Origin: Hevea brasiliensis
Lineage: Eukaryota > Streptophyta > Magnoliopsida > Malpighiales > Euphorbiaceae
Length of the DNA stretch: 64,000 bases
Assembly (NCBI RefSeq): GCF_030052815.1
Contig: NC_079503.1
Coordinates: 49,518,735 to 49,582,734 of the forward strand
Reading direction: 5' to 3'
The translations under genes and the position numbers were made by a program. Each line of letters starts with the position of its first letter. The stretch's first letter is position 1. The notes under the pieces were generated by a model. The model did no database searches. It worked only from the letters and a program-made list of their open reading frames with translations, and had not been told where the DNA came from. Below, one piece after another: positions 33,506-45,493 of the stretch.

Positions 33506-34960
33506 CTACCCCTCATTATTAATCTCTAAGCTGGCATGTAATGATCTCATCTCATGTACCATAGACAAAGGAGTAACCCATAGACTTGCCATAGTCTTGC
33601 GACATAAGGCGTCAGCCACCACATTAGCTTTCCCTGGCTGATAGTCTATCAGACAATCATAGTCTTTTATCAACTCTAACCATCTCCTCTGTCTCAAATT
33701 CAGCTCTTTATGGGTGCCCAAATACTTCAAACTCTTATGATCTGTGTAGATGTAGCACTTCTCCCCATACAAATAGTGTCTCCAGATCTTAAGAGCAAAT
33801 ACTATAGCTACAAGCTCCAAGTCATGTGTCGGATAATTCCTCTCATGCGGTTTTAGCTGGCGTGATGCGTAAGCAATGACATTTCGATCTTGCATCAATT
33901 CACAGCCTAACCCATTGTGAGAAGCATCACTATAAACTGTATATTCTTTACCCAGTGAAGGTAAAGTCAAGACTGGAGTCTCAATTAAACTTTTCTTCAA
34001 TTCATCAAAACTCTGTTGGCATTTATCCGTCCACTAAAATTTCACATCTTTTCGAAGTAGCTTAATCAATGGAGATGCCAACATAGAGAACCCTTTCACA
34101 AATCGACGGTAGTATCCAACTAAACCCAGAAAACTGTGAATCTCTGTGATATTTCTGGGTGGCCTCCAATTAAGGACAACTTCTATCTTACTTGGATCTA
34201 CCTTGATGCCCTCTACTGATACTACATGCCCCAAGAAAAATATTTCTTTCAGCCAAAATTCACACTTCGACAATTTGGCATATAGCTGTTTCTCCCTTAT
34301 AGTTTGCAGTACAATCCGCAGATGTCTATCATGCTCTTCTGCACTCCTCGAATAGACCAATATATCATCTATGAATACCACAACAAACTGATCGAGGTAT
34401 GGTCTGAAGATAGTGTTCATCAGATCCATAAAAGCAGCCAGAGCATTAGTTAACCCGAATGGCATGACCAAGAACTCATAATGGCCATAACGGGTTCTAA
34501 AGGCAGATTTAGGAACACTCTGCTCTTGTACTTTCAGCTGATAATAACCTGATCTTAGGTCAATTTTGGAGAACACAGCTGCACCCTTCAACTGATCAAA
34601 CAAGTCATCAATGCAGGGCAATGGATATCTATTCTTTATTGTCACCTTATTTAACTGGTGATAGTTAATGCATAACCGGAGAGTGCCATCTTTCTTCTTA
34701 ACAAACAACACTGGCACTCTCCAAGGTGACACACTAGGGCGGATAAAGCTCTTGTCTAGTAGCTCTTGCAACTGCACTTTCAACTCTTTCAATTCTACTG
34801 GTGCCATTCTATATGGTGTTATAGAGATTGGGTCCACACCAGGCATAACATCAATCTCAAACTGCACCTCTCTTTCTGGAGGTAATCCTGGCAGTTCATC
34901 AGGAAGCACATCCGGAAAGTCACATACTGTAGGGATGTCCCTCAGTGCTGGGCTCCCCAC
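33506..34960 (-). pseudogene. Gy-C reverse transcriptase and RNase H
   Basis: RT 34034-34960: [56 protein letters not shown] (catalytic box intact, about 34350-34385), [17 protein letters not shown] stop near 34033-34035 separates it from RNase H (33506-34000) with [39 protein letters not shown] and [13 protein letters not shown]. RNase H is complete here, whereas Gy-B has a stop in it. A frame break near 33453-33505 leads to the integrase remnant. Confidence 0.9.
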
Positions 34961-35470
34961 TTAGGTGTCTATCACATGTGCCAAGTATGCTTCACACCCC
35001 TTTCTTATCATCCTTCTAGCTAGTGCAGCCGAAATGATGTTTGATGGCAGTAAATGCCTCTCCCCATGTATTATCACATCTCCGTACAAAGGGAGACCAA
35101 AAGTGACTATCTTCAGTCTACAGTTTATCATGGCGTGATGCCTGGCTAACCAATCCATGCCCAAGATAATATCATAATCTCTGAAGGGCATTTCAATCAA
35201 ATCTGATAGAAAAGTGTGTCCTTGGATCACCGAAGGACAATCTCTATAGATTCTATTGACCAGAACCTCTTGTCCTAACGGACTAGTTACTAGCACTTCA
35301 AAACCCATTTGCACACATGGAACAACAAGTGAACTGACTATGCTAGCACTAACATACGAGTGGGTTGAACCTGGATCAAATAACACAAATACTTCTTGAT
35401 CAGAGATAGAAAATATACCAGCTATAACATCAGAAGTCTCAGCCTCTTCTCGCTATCTCAATGTATAAAC
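34961..35470 (-). pseudogene. Gy-C protease
   Basis: Active-site motif LFDPGSTHSYVSASIV (about 35335-35386), then [35 protein letters not shown] and the C-terminal [18 protein letters not shown]. It runs to a stop at 34961, directly before the RT frame. The protease would cut the polyprotein. Confidence 0.88.
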
Positions 35471-36625
35471 TCGTCAAGCACTCCCTTATCTTTGATCGAC
35501 CAACAAGATTGCCACATGCTGAGCAGTGCCTCTACCTCTGCCTCTTCCTCTGCCAACTGATTGTGAACCTCTAAGAGTAGGACTCTATATAGATCCTTCT
35601 ACAGTCGTAGGAGCTGGACCGAATCTAGGAGCACTAGTACAGTATTTAGCTAGATGGCCCTTGCCTCTACAGTTAAAACAGGCTCCTGTTGCCCAATAGC
35701 ATTCTCCCCCATGAATCTTGCCACAAGTCTCACAGGGCAGGGAGGTTGTGAACCCCTGCTTGACTGTTGACCAGACCTAGGGGATTTCTGTCCAGAGAAT
35801 CTGCCCCTTCTAAACCTTCCACCTCGACCTTTGCTAGGTCCACCAAATTTCTTTCTCTTTCTAGAGGTACCACCAGAACTTGGCTCTACTGACTTTTCTC
35901 CCTTATCTTTTTCTTATTTCTCAGCTTTCTCTGATTTTTCCTTTACTGGGTCGCTTCTGTTTCAATTCTCTCCAACTCAAGTGCTTGAGAAATGAATTCT
36001 GAAAAAATACTGTGTCTGAATCCCACTACCTGCATCCTCAAACTGGGCTTTAAACCTGTCTCAAATCTCTTGCACCTTGCCTTGCTGGTAGAAAGGAGAC
36101 TCCCAGCATAGTGACTTAAGCGGGAGAACTCCCTCTCATATTCTGCCACTATTCTATTGACTTCTTTTAGACTCAGAAATTCTTGTAACTTTTGATCCAC
36201 ATATGCGTCTAGGACGTATTTTTGTCTGAATTCTCTGATGAAGTCATCCCAGGTCAGTATTGGTGGTTCAGCCAAGCTGTGGGGGATGGTCTTCCACTAA
36301 TCATACGCATCCCCTTACAGTAGCGACATGGAGTATTCAAAGGGTCTACTGTACCCTTGAATTCAGTAGCTCCATACTTCAATAGCTTGTCATACTGTCT
36401 GGCTGGAGGTAGTGGTTGCACCACAGGTGGTTGGGGCGGAGCTTGAGTAGGCATACCCCCAGCCATTTGTTGAAACATTGCCGCCATCTACTATGCAAAC
36501 TGTGCAGGAAATTACGGCATTTGTGAGATTGGTGCCACTGACCCACTGACATTCTGTAAAGCTGGGGCTTCCCCTTGTGCCTCAACTTCAACAGATTGCT
36601 CAACTGAGCGATCCCCTTCTTCCTT
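35471..36625 (-). pseudogene. Gy-C gag, start codon lost and small deletion
   Basis: Gag core pieces: KLLKYGATEFKGTVDPL (about 36330-36390), LTWDDFIREFRQKYV and FLSLKEVNRIVAEYEREF (35943-36275), CCHC region near 35650-35700 (CFNC part visible). Where Gy-B has ATG at 13145, Gy-C has AAG (36623-36625). Two stops stand directly before the second Met (36484-36489 region), at the place of the single TAG in Gy-B. A deletion of roughly 75 bp after TVDPL shifts the frame. The RG-rich tail at 35470-35600 is decayed. Confidence 0.85.
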
Positions 36626-36796
36626 ATCAATCTGAAATTTGGGTATCTCCTGAACAAAAAACACAAGGAGATTTCCCTCTGTTAGTTCATATTTATGATG
36701 TAATGCACTGTACGTAACAAATAAGGACATTGAGCAGTTGTACTTATCAAAGAAAATACACAAATTCATGAGTTAAAACATACTTCAAAAATTTTT

Positions 36797-36808
36797 GCTC
36801 TGATACCA
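36797..36808 (-). promoter_or_regulatory. Gy-C primer-binding site
   Basis: Minus-strand TGGTATCAGAGC, exact complement to the initiator tRNA-Met 3' end, 8 bp inside the 5' LTR. Confidence 0.9.
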
Positions 36809-37428
36809 CTAAAACATGTCACACCTTACCCTTCTGTAAGGCATAACATAATCCCGTAGAATACCTAATGAACTATCGAACTTCACCTATGATAACTCAT
36901 TAGGTACCCTACAAGGGATTTCCACAAATTTTATAGAAATTTTGCCAGAGTGCCATCTGTATTTTGAGAAAACGATTCTTCAAATACCTGAAAAAAAAAA
37001 AAAACACTTCAAATAATTTGCCTCAACAACTTCTTCAAATTCACAACCATCCCAATCAATTTCAATAACATTTACCAATTTTCAAAAATTCAAATCCACA
37101 ATTTCCAATATTCAACAATCATTAAAATACCATTAATCAATTTCATTCAATTTCAAGCAAAATACTTCCATTCATATTTCATTCGAGATAAAACAATTTA
37201 TATATATCATTACAAAAATTTACACTAAGAGAAATTCAAACTAAAATTTATTACAAATTTTATACAAACTGCTCAAGACCAGTTTTATATGTCCATACCT
37301 TTACATACATTACATACATTAAAATAGTTTTTACAATCAGGGTATAAAATATACCCGATAGAACTTCAGGGTAGGTTACTCCACAATCCTCAGCAACTCA
37401 CTCTGCTGCTCCTCTAGTCTCTATATCT

Positions 37429-37468
37429 GCGACAGCAATAATAGCTATCGCTGAGTACTAGGACTCAG
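37429..37468 (-). other. Conserved double hairpin, Gy-C 5' LTR copy
   Basis: GCGACAGC (37429-37436) with GCTATCGC (37444-37451), then CTGAGT with ACTCAG around the loop ACTAGG (37451-37468). The first stem is damaged in the 3' LTR copy (GTGAAAGC). Confidence 0.6.
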
Positions 37469-38089
37469 TGGTGCACAACATACTAAAATAATCTTTATGC
37501 GGAATTTAAAACATATTTCTTCAAAAATTAAACTGAACAAGAAATATAAATTCAAAACATGCTTTGCAAGATTTTAATTCAAACAATTTCATTTCAAAAA
37601 TCTAAAAACAACTTTCATAAAAACTCACAGTTATATCATGCCATTCAAAACAAATATAATCTCAATAGCCAGAGGCTAAGGAGAAGTCACATCACAAGGC
37701 TAGCTAGCTCAAATATATGGATATTTATTCACTTTCTTCTTCTACTGGCACACACCTCAACACTTCAGCCAGAGAAGGAATTAAAATTAGAAACTGATTA
37801 CCCCCACTAGTCATGCTAGTGAGGTGTTCAAATATATGGTCATGACACTGTGGTTTCAAAACTTATCTTAACAATTTACTAAACATTGCCAATTCAAATA
37901 TACACAAATAAACTTTCAATAATTCAAAGCAAAAGTAAAATACATATTTCATTCACTTTGTAAATGAATTTTAAAATATGTTGATGTTGTGCACAAACCT
38001 TAAGCGAGTCGCCTCTTGGCCTTGACTCGATCCCTCGGGTTCTTTCCCGGTATTATTTTCCACTGAAACACACAGTTTCACAGTGTTTC

Positions 38090-41000
38090 TGTGACACCCC
38101 TTACCTGTGTACAGTATACCCGAGTAAGTAATGCCACACGGTGTACTGGCACATTCTAATATACCTTAAATAATTTATACCATGCTTGTGAATATAATTT
38201 ATGAAATATAATTTATTTTAGCCATTTATCAAAAGTATTATTTATTTGAGGTTCCGAAAATTTTAAAGAAAATCCGGTAGAGTACCGGCTAAAAATGGAG
38301 AAAACAGTTCTTCGGAACCTGAAAAAAAACACTTCCAATATTCACATTCAATCATTCCCAAACTCCAATATCCAAAATCTCAACAATTTTTCAATTTCAG
38401 GTCTCAACAACCTTTTCATTTCTCAAACATCCATTTCTCAGAATACTCTATACAAACAACAAATAAATGCTCAAATTTTGCATTCATGACCATAACTTTC
38501 ATTATTTACATGAACATCAAAATGCATTACATAGATCCAAATACATATGAGAAAATAAAAATTTAGTTACAAAATGACAAAATGACACCTAGTGCCCTAC
38601 CAATGCACTGCAGGTAGTGAGGTGACACGGACACTGTGCAGAACTGCAGGATGGACTCACCCAGTCTGCGGTCTACTGGGCTCACGATCTGTATCTCCAG
38701 TACCTACGCATGGCAAAAGCAACGCGCTAAGCAATAATGCTTAGTGGTGCAATAATATGATAAAAGAAAATAGCTGAAAGTAAGTATGTATAGAATGTGT
38801 ATGATTTCTTTATTTGGTATTGGTATATCTATTATTTCATTAACTTTGCCCACTTTTATTCATTTGGTTGCCCAAGTAACCTACACTAGACGCATCGGAT
38901 CGATAAACGGGTAAACTGGCACTGGGTATCGAATACCTCGGGCCGTCACACCATCGGTCACATATGCATCTCCCGGTGTGCAACAGAACAGCTAACAAGC
39001 TGTAAATAATATCAGGCACAAGGCCAAGTCTCAATGCAAGGTCAGAATGGCTAAAAGCCATAAAATCACAGAATGGCATATTGCCATGTGCAGTACTGCT
39101 AACTGAACCCTATTGGCATGCCAAACTATCCAAACCAATCTTGTTAGGTATACTAGGGCATTTGAAACTTTTAAATTCTTCAATTTGTGAATTTCATGTT
39201 TTGGTGTTACTATTCACCTCATTGGTCAACAAAAATGTTGACTTTTGGATAGAAAATATGTACATTGACTTTGGCACTCCCAACATACCACATTTTGTAT
39301 TTAAAACTTGTTGGCATTAAGCGTTAATACCATTTCTAAGCATTAAACCAAAGGAGCAGATTTTTCAGATTTTGTACCATAACTTTACTGTTCCATTAGG
39401 AACTGTTACAGTGGAAATTTGAGGAATTGGTAAACATAAAAGTTGTTCCTTATTTTGTCTAGTTGAATTTCCTTTTTTGAATCACTCCATTTGGAGTTTT
39501 GTAGCTCCAGATATGGTCCAAAAACCACAGCTGGCCGGATTTCCATTTTGCAGAAATTACCATATCTACAGTAACATGAACAGTGATTGTGACTGCATAT
39601 TTGAATAGGTTCTGGACATAATTTGGTGGTAGGTTTCTTCATGAAAGTTGTTTGTCTATCTCTTAACTTGTTGCTGTAAAAATTTTAGGTCAATTGACCA
39701 AATCTACAGTGAGTTATGGCTTCATTTGGTCATTTCTGCAGGTGCTATTGCAGGGGATCCGGATTGAGGCCAACTTTTGGTCCTCTTGCTTTGGTCTTTT
39801 GGGCATGGTTTCTTCAGCAAAAATGTGCCATTGTAAGCCTAGTTTCATGTCCAATTGGCCAAACACCAATTGGACCAACACAGCCAAAGATATGGCAGTC
39901 CAAGTGGACTGAAATTTCAGTCACTCTACTGCTGTCTTTAGGCAGCCTACACACTCACTTTGCCATGCTATATTTCAGTCCAAATTGTGGTCAACTTACC
40001 TCAAATGGTCACTAATTGACCATTAAAAGGTTCTCTAACAATTTCCTAAGCCAAGTCAAATTTTCACTTCTCAAAACCCTAATTTCCATATGAGTTTTCA
40101 CAACATGCTTGAATTAACTATCTCATTCACTATCCACATGCATATATGGTTTAAACATAATCTCTAATCCACTTTAAGTCCATCAAAACACTCCATTATT
40201 GTTCCTACAATAGGGCAGCCGAAATTTATGGTATGTATACACATAATTATTGTTCATTTTAGTTACAAATTCTTACTCAATTCAAGTTACTAATCATGAA
40301 AATAAAGAGTTTTAGGTATCTAATGCACTAACCTTTAAGTGGCACTTTTTTCCCAAGTTTAATCTTCACTTTTCTTGTACTCTCTTGGCTGCAAAACACT
40401 TCCTCTAGGTCCAAGGATTCATTTTAGTGTTGGGGTCTTGAGGAAATATGGTGAGGAAGCATGAGAATGAAAGCTTGCAAAGAATGGCTATGGTGGAAAC
40501 CCTATCTTCTCTCTCTCTATGTTTTGGCTGGTTTGAAGGAGGTGGTTGCTGTATTTTTGGTTAATTTGGTCTTCATTTAGTCTCTTTTATTAGTTAATAA
40601 TATGGTTGTTTAATTATAATTGGTGGAGACTTTCAAATGACATCATAATGATGTCATATTTGGCATTTTTATGGATTTTTCTTTTCTTTTCATCACTACT
40701 CAATTTCAATTTAATTTTTAGTAATGTTTCTTCATATTTTATGTCATATTAATTATTTACTTAACTGGACAAGTTGGCCAAAAATCACCTCTGAAGGCGA
40801 AATGACCAAAATGCCCTCCGTTTGGCTTAACGGGTCAAAATTGGCTGTACCGATTGAAAAATTTTCCTAAATATTTTCTTGGCATTCTAATGCCATAGGA
40901 ACCTCAATGACCCTTCTCTGGAGTCCCAAAAATTATTTTATAATTTTTCCCCCGGGTCTAGGGCTCCTCGTTGCGAGAACCGCAACTTCCCTCTGGTTAC

Positions 41001-41199
41001 CCCTCGCTAGGGCACTGGCTCGTTTAATTTGGTTGTATTTTATTTCTAAAATTTTTATTAAATTTTTCTTATTAATATTTGAATTGATTATGGTCCCTCA
41101 CTTAAGTTTAAATATTTTTCCGGACATTCTAGTTGTCCGGATCGACACTGGTCACCGGAACAGTAGAATGTACGGAATTGCTACCGGGAGGGTGTTACA
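38090..41199 (-). repeat. Solo LTR sL4 (3,110 bp), TSD GTTTC
   Basis: TGTGACACCCCTTACCTG to GAGGGTGTTACA, flanked by GTTTC (38085-38089 and 41200-41204). Same family as sL3. It lies inside the 5' LTR of Gy-C and is the innermost element of the deepest chain. Second stem of the double hairpin: CTAAGC (38727-38732) with GCTTAG (38739-38744). No gene seen. Confidence 0.95.
40985..41030 (-). promoter_or_regulatory. 5S rRNA-like block, sL4 copy
   Basis: Minus strand: AAATTAAACGAGCC, GCGAGGGGTAACC, GAGGGAAGTTG. The most diverged copy together with sL3. Confidence 0.45.
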
Positions 41200-43133
41200 G
41201 TTTCAGTATCATAACTCATTACAAATCTAAAAATAAATTCAAATTCACCTATACCTAGCTTTAATATGCTAAACTTGGCGTTCTTTAAATTTTGTATTTC
41301 AGGGTTACTATTCACGATACTATTCAAGTCAATTTATTGACTTTCTAAGGCTTAATAGGTATGGAAATTCCAACTTCACCCACATACTACATTTTGGTTA
41401 CCTAATTTGTTGGTTTTGGTTGTTTACTCAAATTCTAAGTCTTTTAGGCAAATTTGCAAATTTTCAGTTTTGGGTGTCTTATGTTGCACTGTTCCATTGG
41501 TCATTTTACTGTTAAAATTTGGCAAAATTTTCTTCACATAAATTGTTCCTTATTGTCTTAACTTTATTTTCCTTTTTGAATCACTCCAATTGGAGTTTTG
41601 GAGCTCAAGTTATAGCCATTTGAACCATAGCTGCCGGATTGGACTTAACCCAAATTTCTAGGCACCAAACTGGTTCTGGCAGTTTTAGGTCACCAATTTT
41701 GGGTGGCCAAATGACTTAGTTAAGGGCATAATTTGGGTTTGTGTTCTTCATGAAAGTTTTAGGTCTATATCTCAGCTGTCTCCTGGTAAAATTTCAGGTC
41801 ATTTAGACTACCTGGCCCAAGTTATGGCCAAATGAACAAACACTGTTCATTTGGTCATTTTTGTACACGTCAGACTGCATAAATCCGGATTTGGTCAATT
41901 TGTTTACTATGTTTTGGTCACTTTTTGGGCATGATTCCTAAATGAAAAATATTCCATTTTGTGTCTATTTTCATTCCCAATAGGTCTCATACCAATTGGA
42001 CTTGTAAATTTTCAGTTTTGGTCTCTCAAAGGGACCTTGGTCCTACTTCCTGCAGCATGACCATTTTCAATCCAAATTTAAACTCACTTCTAACACTTCC
42101 AACACATCTCAATTGGTCACAAATGACCATTTCTCACCTCAAACCAAGTCCAACACACCATTTAACATATTCTCACATTTTTGTCTCTAAAACCCTAGAT
42201 GCCAAAACCCTAGTTCATGCCATTTGTTGCATTTAGCTAATTAAACACCTATAAACATGTTTCCTTAACTCATTCAAGCTTACCTACTTTACTAATTTAA
42301 TCAAAACACATGTATACACCATTAAACCCTAGCTGGCCAAAATTCAACTTTGTCCCCTAACACTTGTTTTCATTTCATTTTAAGTTTATTTCCAAGTTCA
42401 TGCAATCATAAACACTAGAATTAAACAAAAAAAATTCAAGTTGGGCCACTAACCTTAGTGCAGAATTTTCTTCCTCTTCAACTCCTTCCTTTCTTCTTTC
42501 TTTCTCCTTAACTCTTGTTTTCTAGTTGCCCAAACAAACTTTAATTATGGAACTTGCAATTTCTATGGCTAAAATTTAGTTTCTTCAAGCTCACAAAAGA
42601 GCTCTAATGAAGGAAAGTGAGGGTGAGGGAGAGAGAGGTGGTTGACGGCTTGAAGAAGATAAGCTTTCCTTTTTTTTTTCTCTTTTCTTTTCTTTATGTT
42701 TTTAGTCTTATGGAAGACCATAAAATCAAATTAATTAAATTTATTAATTATCTCTTTATTGCATCATGGATGAGGTCATGCATGATGTCATCACTTTTTA
42801 CTTTTCCTTTTTCATTTTCTCTTTTTTTTTCCTATTTATTTTTCCATTAGTTATTTAATTTAATTTATGATTCTAAAATTTTCTTTTCTCCAATTTTATT
42901 TCACAGTTAGGTCAGGAGTCAGCTTTCGGGGTCAATTGACCAAATTGCCCCTCGCCGCTTTAACCCGGTTTGCAAATAATTCAATATTTCTTTCGGCTCC
43001 CTGACCTAATTATTTGACTAGCTTAACAATTCTTTTTCGTTATTTCTCTTTTCCACTGCATTCGTAATAGTCCTAAGGACTGCGGCGTCACATTTTACAG
43101 TTCAAAATTTGAGTTTAAATCGACTTTGCAATC

Positions 43134-43181
43134 CTTCCCGAAAAGGTCACCCATCACTATGACTCTCGGCTCATTTAACTT
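43134..43181 (-). promoter_or_regulatory. 5S rRNA-like block, Gy-C 5' LTR
   Basis: Minus strand: GAAGTTAAATGAGCCGAGAG, GATGGGTGACC, CGGGAAGGA, with GTGATGGG in place of GCGATGGG. Confidence 0.55.
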
Positions 43182-43352
43182 CTTATGTTTTGTTTTTCTT
43201 ATTTATACTTAACTAATTGACAATTACTAATTATTTGTGTTTATGGCTTATCTAGTTGTCTTAAGTGTGGTTCTAATCCCCTTAATTATCCGGACCGACT
43301 CCGGTCACTGGAATAGTGAAATATACCTGGCTATGCAAATAGGGGTATTACA

Positions 43353-43384
43353 TGTAATGAATGGCTCTAGTGCTAGTGGAAGAT
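43353..43384 (+). pseudogene. Cop unit 1: last codons and polypurine tract
   Basis: Continuation of the copia end after Gy-C (NEWL-like codons, then a stop) and the purine-rich AGTGGAAGAT (43375-43384) directly before the LTR start TGTTAG. This is the expected plus-strand primer position. Confidence 0.8.
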
Positions 43385-45479
43385 TGTTAGTAGTATGCCC
43401 TAAAGCTTATCATTTAGTATGTATCTTGTACATGATTTTATTTATAAAAGGCATTTCCACTTTTCCGTTTACATAATGTATTTATGTGTAATAGAAAAGT
43501 CCATTGATATTTTGTTAGAAATTCTATTCTTAAGTTGTTAAGAATATGAGTGACAGTATTTATAGCACAAAGTATCATAAATAGGTTCAAAATCGAGGAT
43601 ACTTAACAATAAGTACATGTCTTATCCAAAAAGATTGTATTCATGTTTGTTCCCAAGTTATTTATATGAGATATAAATAAGATAGAATGGTGAGTCTCAT
43701 GCCATATGACAAACATGATAGGCACTTATACATGATAAGTAAGTCGAACCTGTGACACTTATGACAAGCATATGGAGTTTACTCTTGTCAATGTATTGCC
43801 ATAAATCATATCAGTGCATAGAATCTTTAGACCTGAGATAGCACAGTTATCTTGTATATAGGTGGTTTAAGTTTGATACTAATTTCATACTTGTACTGTG
43901 TATGGGTATATGGGCATGTGTTGGCTCCTACTAGTTATATATGGAGGTAGGTGTTGATCAAGATGGAATCTGTTCCTCTTAGTAAATAGGGATAAAATCC
44001 TATGTTCATTTAATTGTTCTTGATGTTTCAAGTTCCTGGCCAAGACAGATAGATTTAATCAAAAAAGAGTTTCTAATGAGAAAATCTTTTTAATCAAGAA
44101 CTGAAATTAAAAGAGAATATAATATTCATAGCAAATGGAGTTTCACATAAACCATGACTCCAGCTTGAATTGGGATTTTGTAACAGAGAGATTCTAGTGC
44201 ATGGTAGCATATGATTATAGGTTCATTTAAGGTAAACCTTATTACTAATTGGGTGGCCATGGCATGCTATGCTAGGTATTAACCATGGTCTATGAGGTGC
44301 ATAAAATGATTTAGAGAAATCATTTATGGTAAGAAAGAGTTCTGATGATATTAAAAATTAATATCATGTCTCATTGCCAATTAGTGATGAGCCTAATAAG
44401 TCACACACATACATAAGTAATCACCAAATTAAATATGATTTAATTAATTAATTAAATAGTTTAATTGATTAATTCAATAGAATTGGTTTTCAATTAGATT
44501 GCAAAGTCTCTAGCATGGCTTGAAACCAAATCTAGGTTATTTGATGTATAGTATAAGTTAAATTTATATTTAAAATGTTGAAATATGAATTTAATTAATA
44601 AAGATTAATTAATTTATTTATATTTGATATAAATTGATTAAAAGAAGAGAAATAATTATTTTGGGTTGAGAACTCAAAATTAAGACACAGGGGTATTTTG
44701 GTCATTTCACAGGGTGACATGTGGCACCATGAGATGGTGACATATGGCACTACACATAAGCTTGCAAAATGTCTTTTAATCATGTAAGATGATTAAAATT
44801 AAGATTAAATATTGGTTTGACACTTGGCACAATGTGATTGGGTCAATTAAACCTAGAGCCAATCAGAATGTGATATGTGGCAAGGGTTTTAAGTGGTAAC
44901 CTAGCTATATAAGTGTAAGGATGAAAGAATAAAATACAACCAGTTGCTACCTCCCTTTGTGCCGCCACCCTTGGGGCTGCCATTCTCTCTTCTTCTTCAT
45001 CTGTCATCAATTCCAAGAGATTAGCAAACAATCTCTTGAATTAAAAATACTAGAAATTGTTTCTAGTGTTCTGTTTACATCTCTAATCTCTCAAAAGGCA
45101 AAACTTGATTTTCTAATTCATAGAAAAAGCTTTGGAAGCTGTTCAAGGGCTGTCATAGGTGATCTTGGTGTGGACAAGCTAGAGAGACAACATCTGGTGT
45201 CCTAAAAACGCATCCCAAAGGTGCCAAACACACTAAAGTGCATCAAGAGGTTAGTGCACTTGTTCTTGATCTAATCTAGAGTTCTAAAATTAATTTGATT
45301 AATTCTGAAATCTTAAATGGCAAATATAGATCCAAAAACATATTAAAAGAGTTTTAGTATATTGTTTATCATTGAAATCAAATAGATAAAAATAAATCTT
45401 GCATGATGCATATGACCCTAGGTGAAAATTTTTTAATTCAATGATATAAACTTCTGCTTTTCATGCTTTTGCTCTTTCA
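43385..45479 (+). repeat. Complete copia LTR (2,095 bp) shared by both Cop units
   Basis: Starts TGTTAGTAGTATGCCC after a polypurine tract and ends GCTCTTTCA before a primer-binding site, so it is at once the 3' LTR of unit 1 and the 5' LTR of unit 2. It has a TATA box (44906-44912). Short ORFs inside it (44595-44783, 44957-45205) show no domain. No gypsy-type 5S-like block was found in it. Confidence 0.9.
44906..44912 (+). promoter_or_regulatory. Copia LTR TATA box
   Basis: TATATAA within CTAGCTATATAAGTG, about 570 bp before the LTR end; transcription would start near 44935-44945. Expected for a Pol II promoter in U3. Confidence 0.65.
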
Positions 45480-45481
45480 AT

Positions 45482-45493
45482 TGGTATCAGAGC
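45482..45493 (+). promoter_or_regulatory. Copia primer-binding site
   Basis: TGGTATCAGAGC, exact complement to initiator tRNA-Met 3' end, 2 bp after the LTR end. Confidence 0.92.

Larger units (their letters stand above)
29314..43352 (-). mobile_element. Gy-C: gypsy element related to Gy-B, with integrase deletion
   Basis: LTR (29314-32842), internal (32843-36816), LTR (36817-43352, containing solo LTR sL4). Without sL4 it is about 10.9 kb. The flanks are TATAA (29309-29313) and TGTAA (43353-43357), a target duplication with one mismatch; the copia end reads across it. PBS and polypurine tract are present. Proteins are close to those of Gy-B. Inactivated by deletions in gag and integrase and by loss of the gag start codon. 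Confidence 0.9.
36817..43352 (-). repeat. Gy-C 5' LTR, interrupted by solo LTR sL4
   Basis: TGTCACACCTTACC to GGGGTATTACA, interrupted at 38090-41199. Without the insertion and one duplication copy it is 3,421 bp. Compared with the 3' LTR it has lost about 105 bp near 36919 (after GGGATTT), part of U5 beyond the hairpin. Double hairpin at 37429-37468, 5S-like block at 43134-43181. Confidence 0.92.
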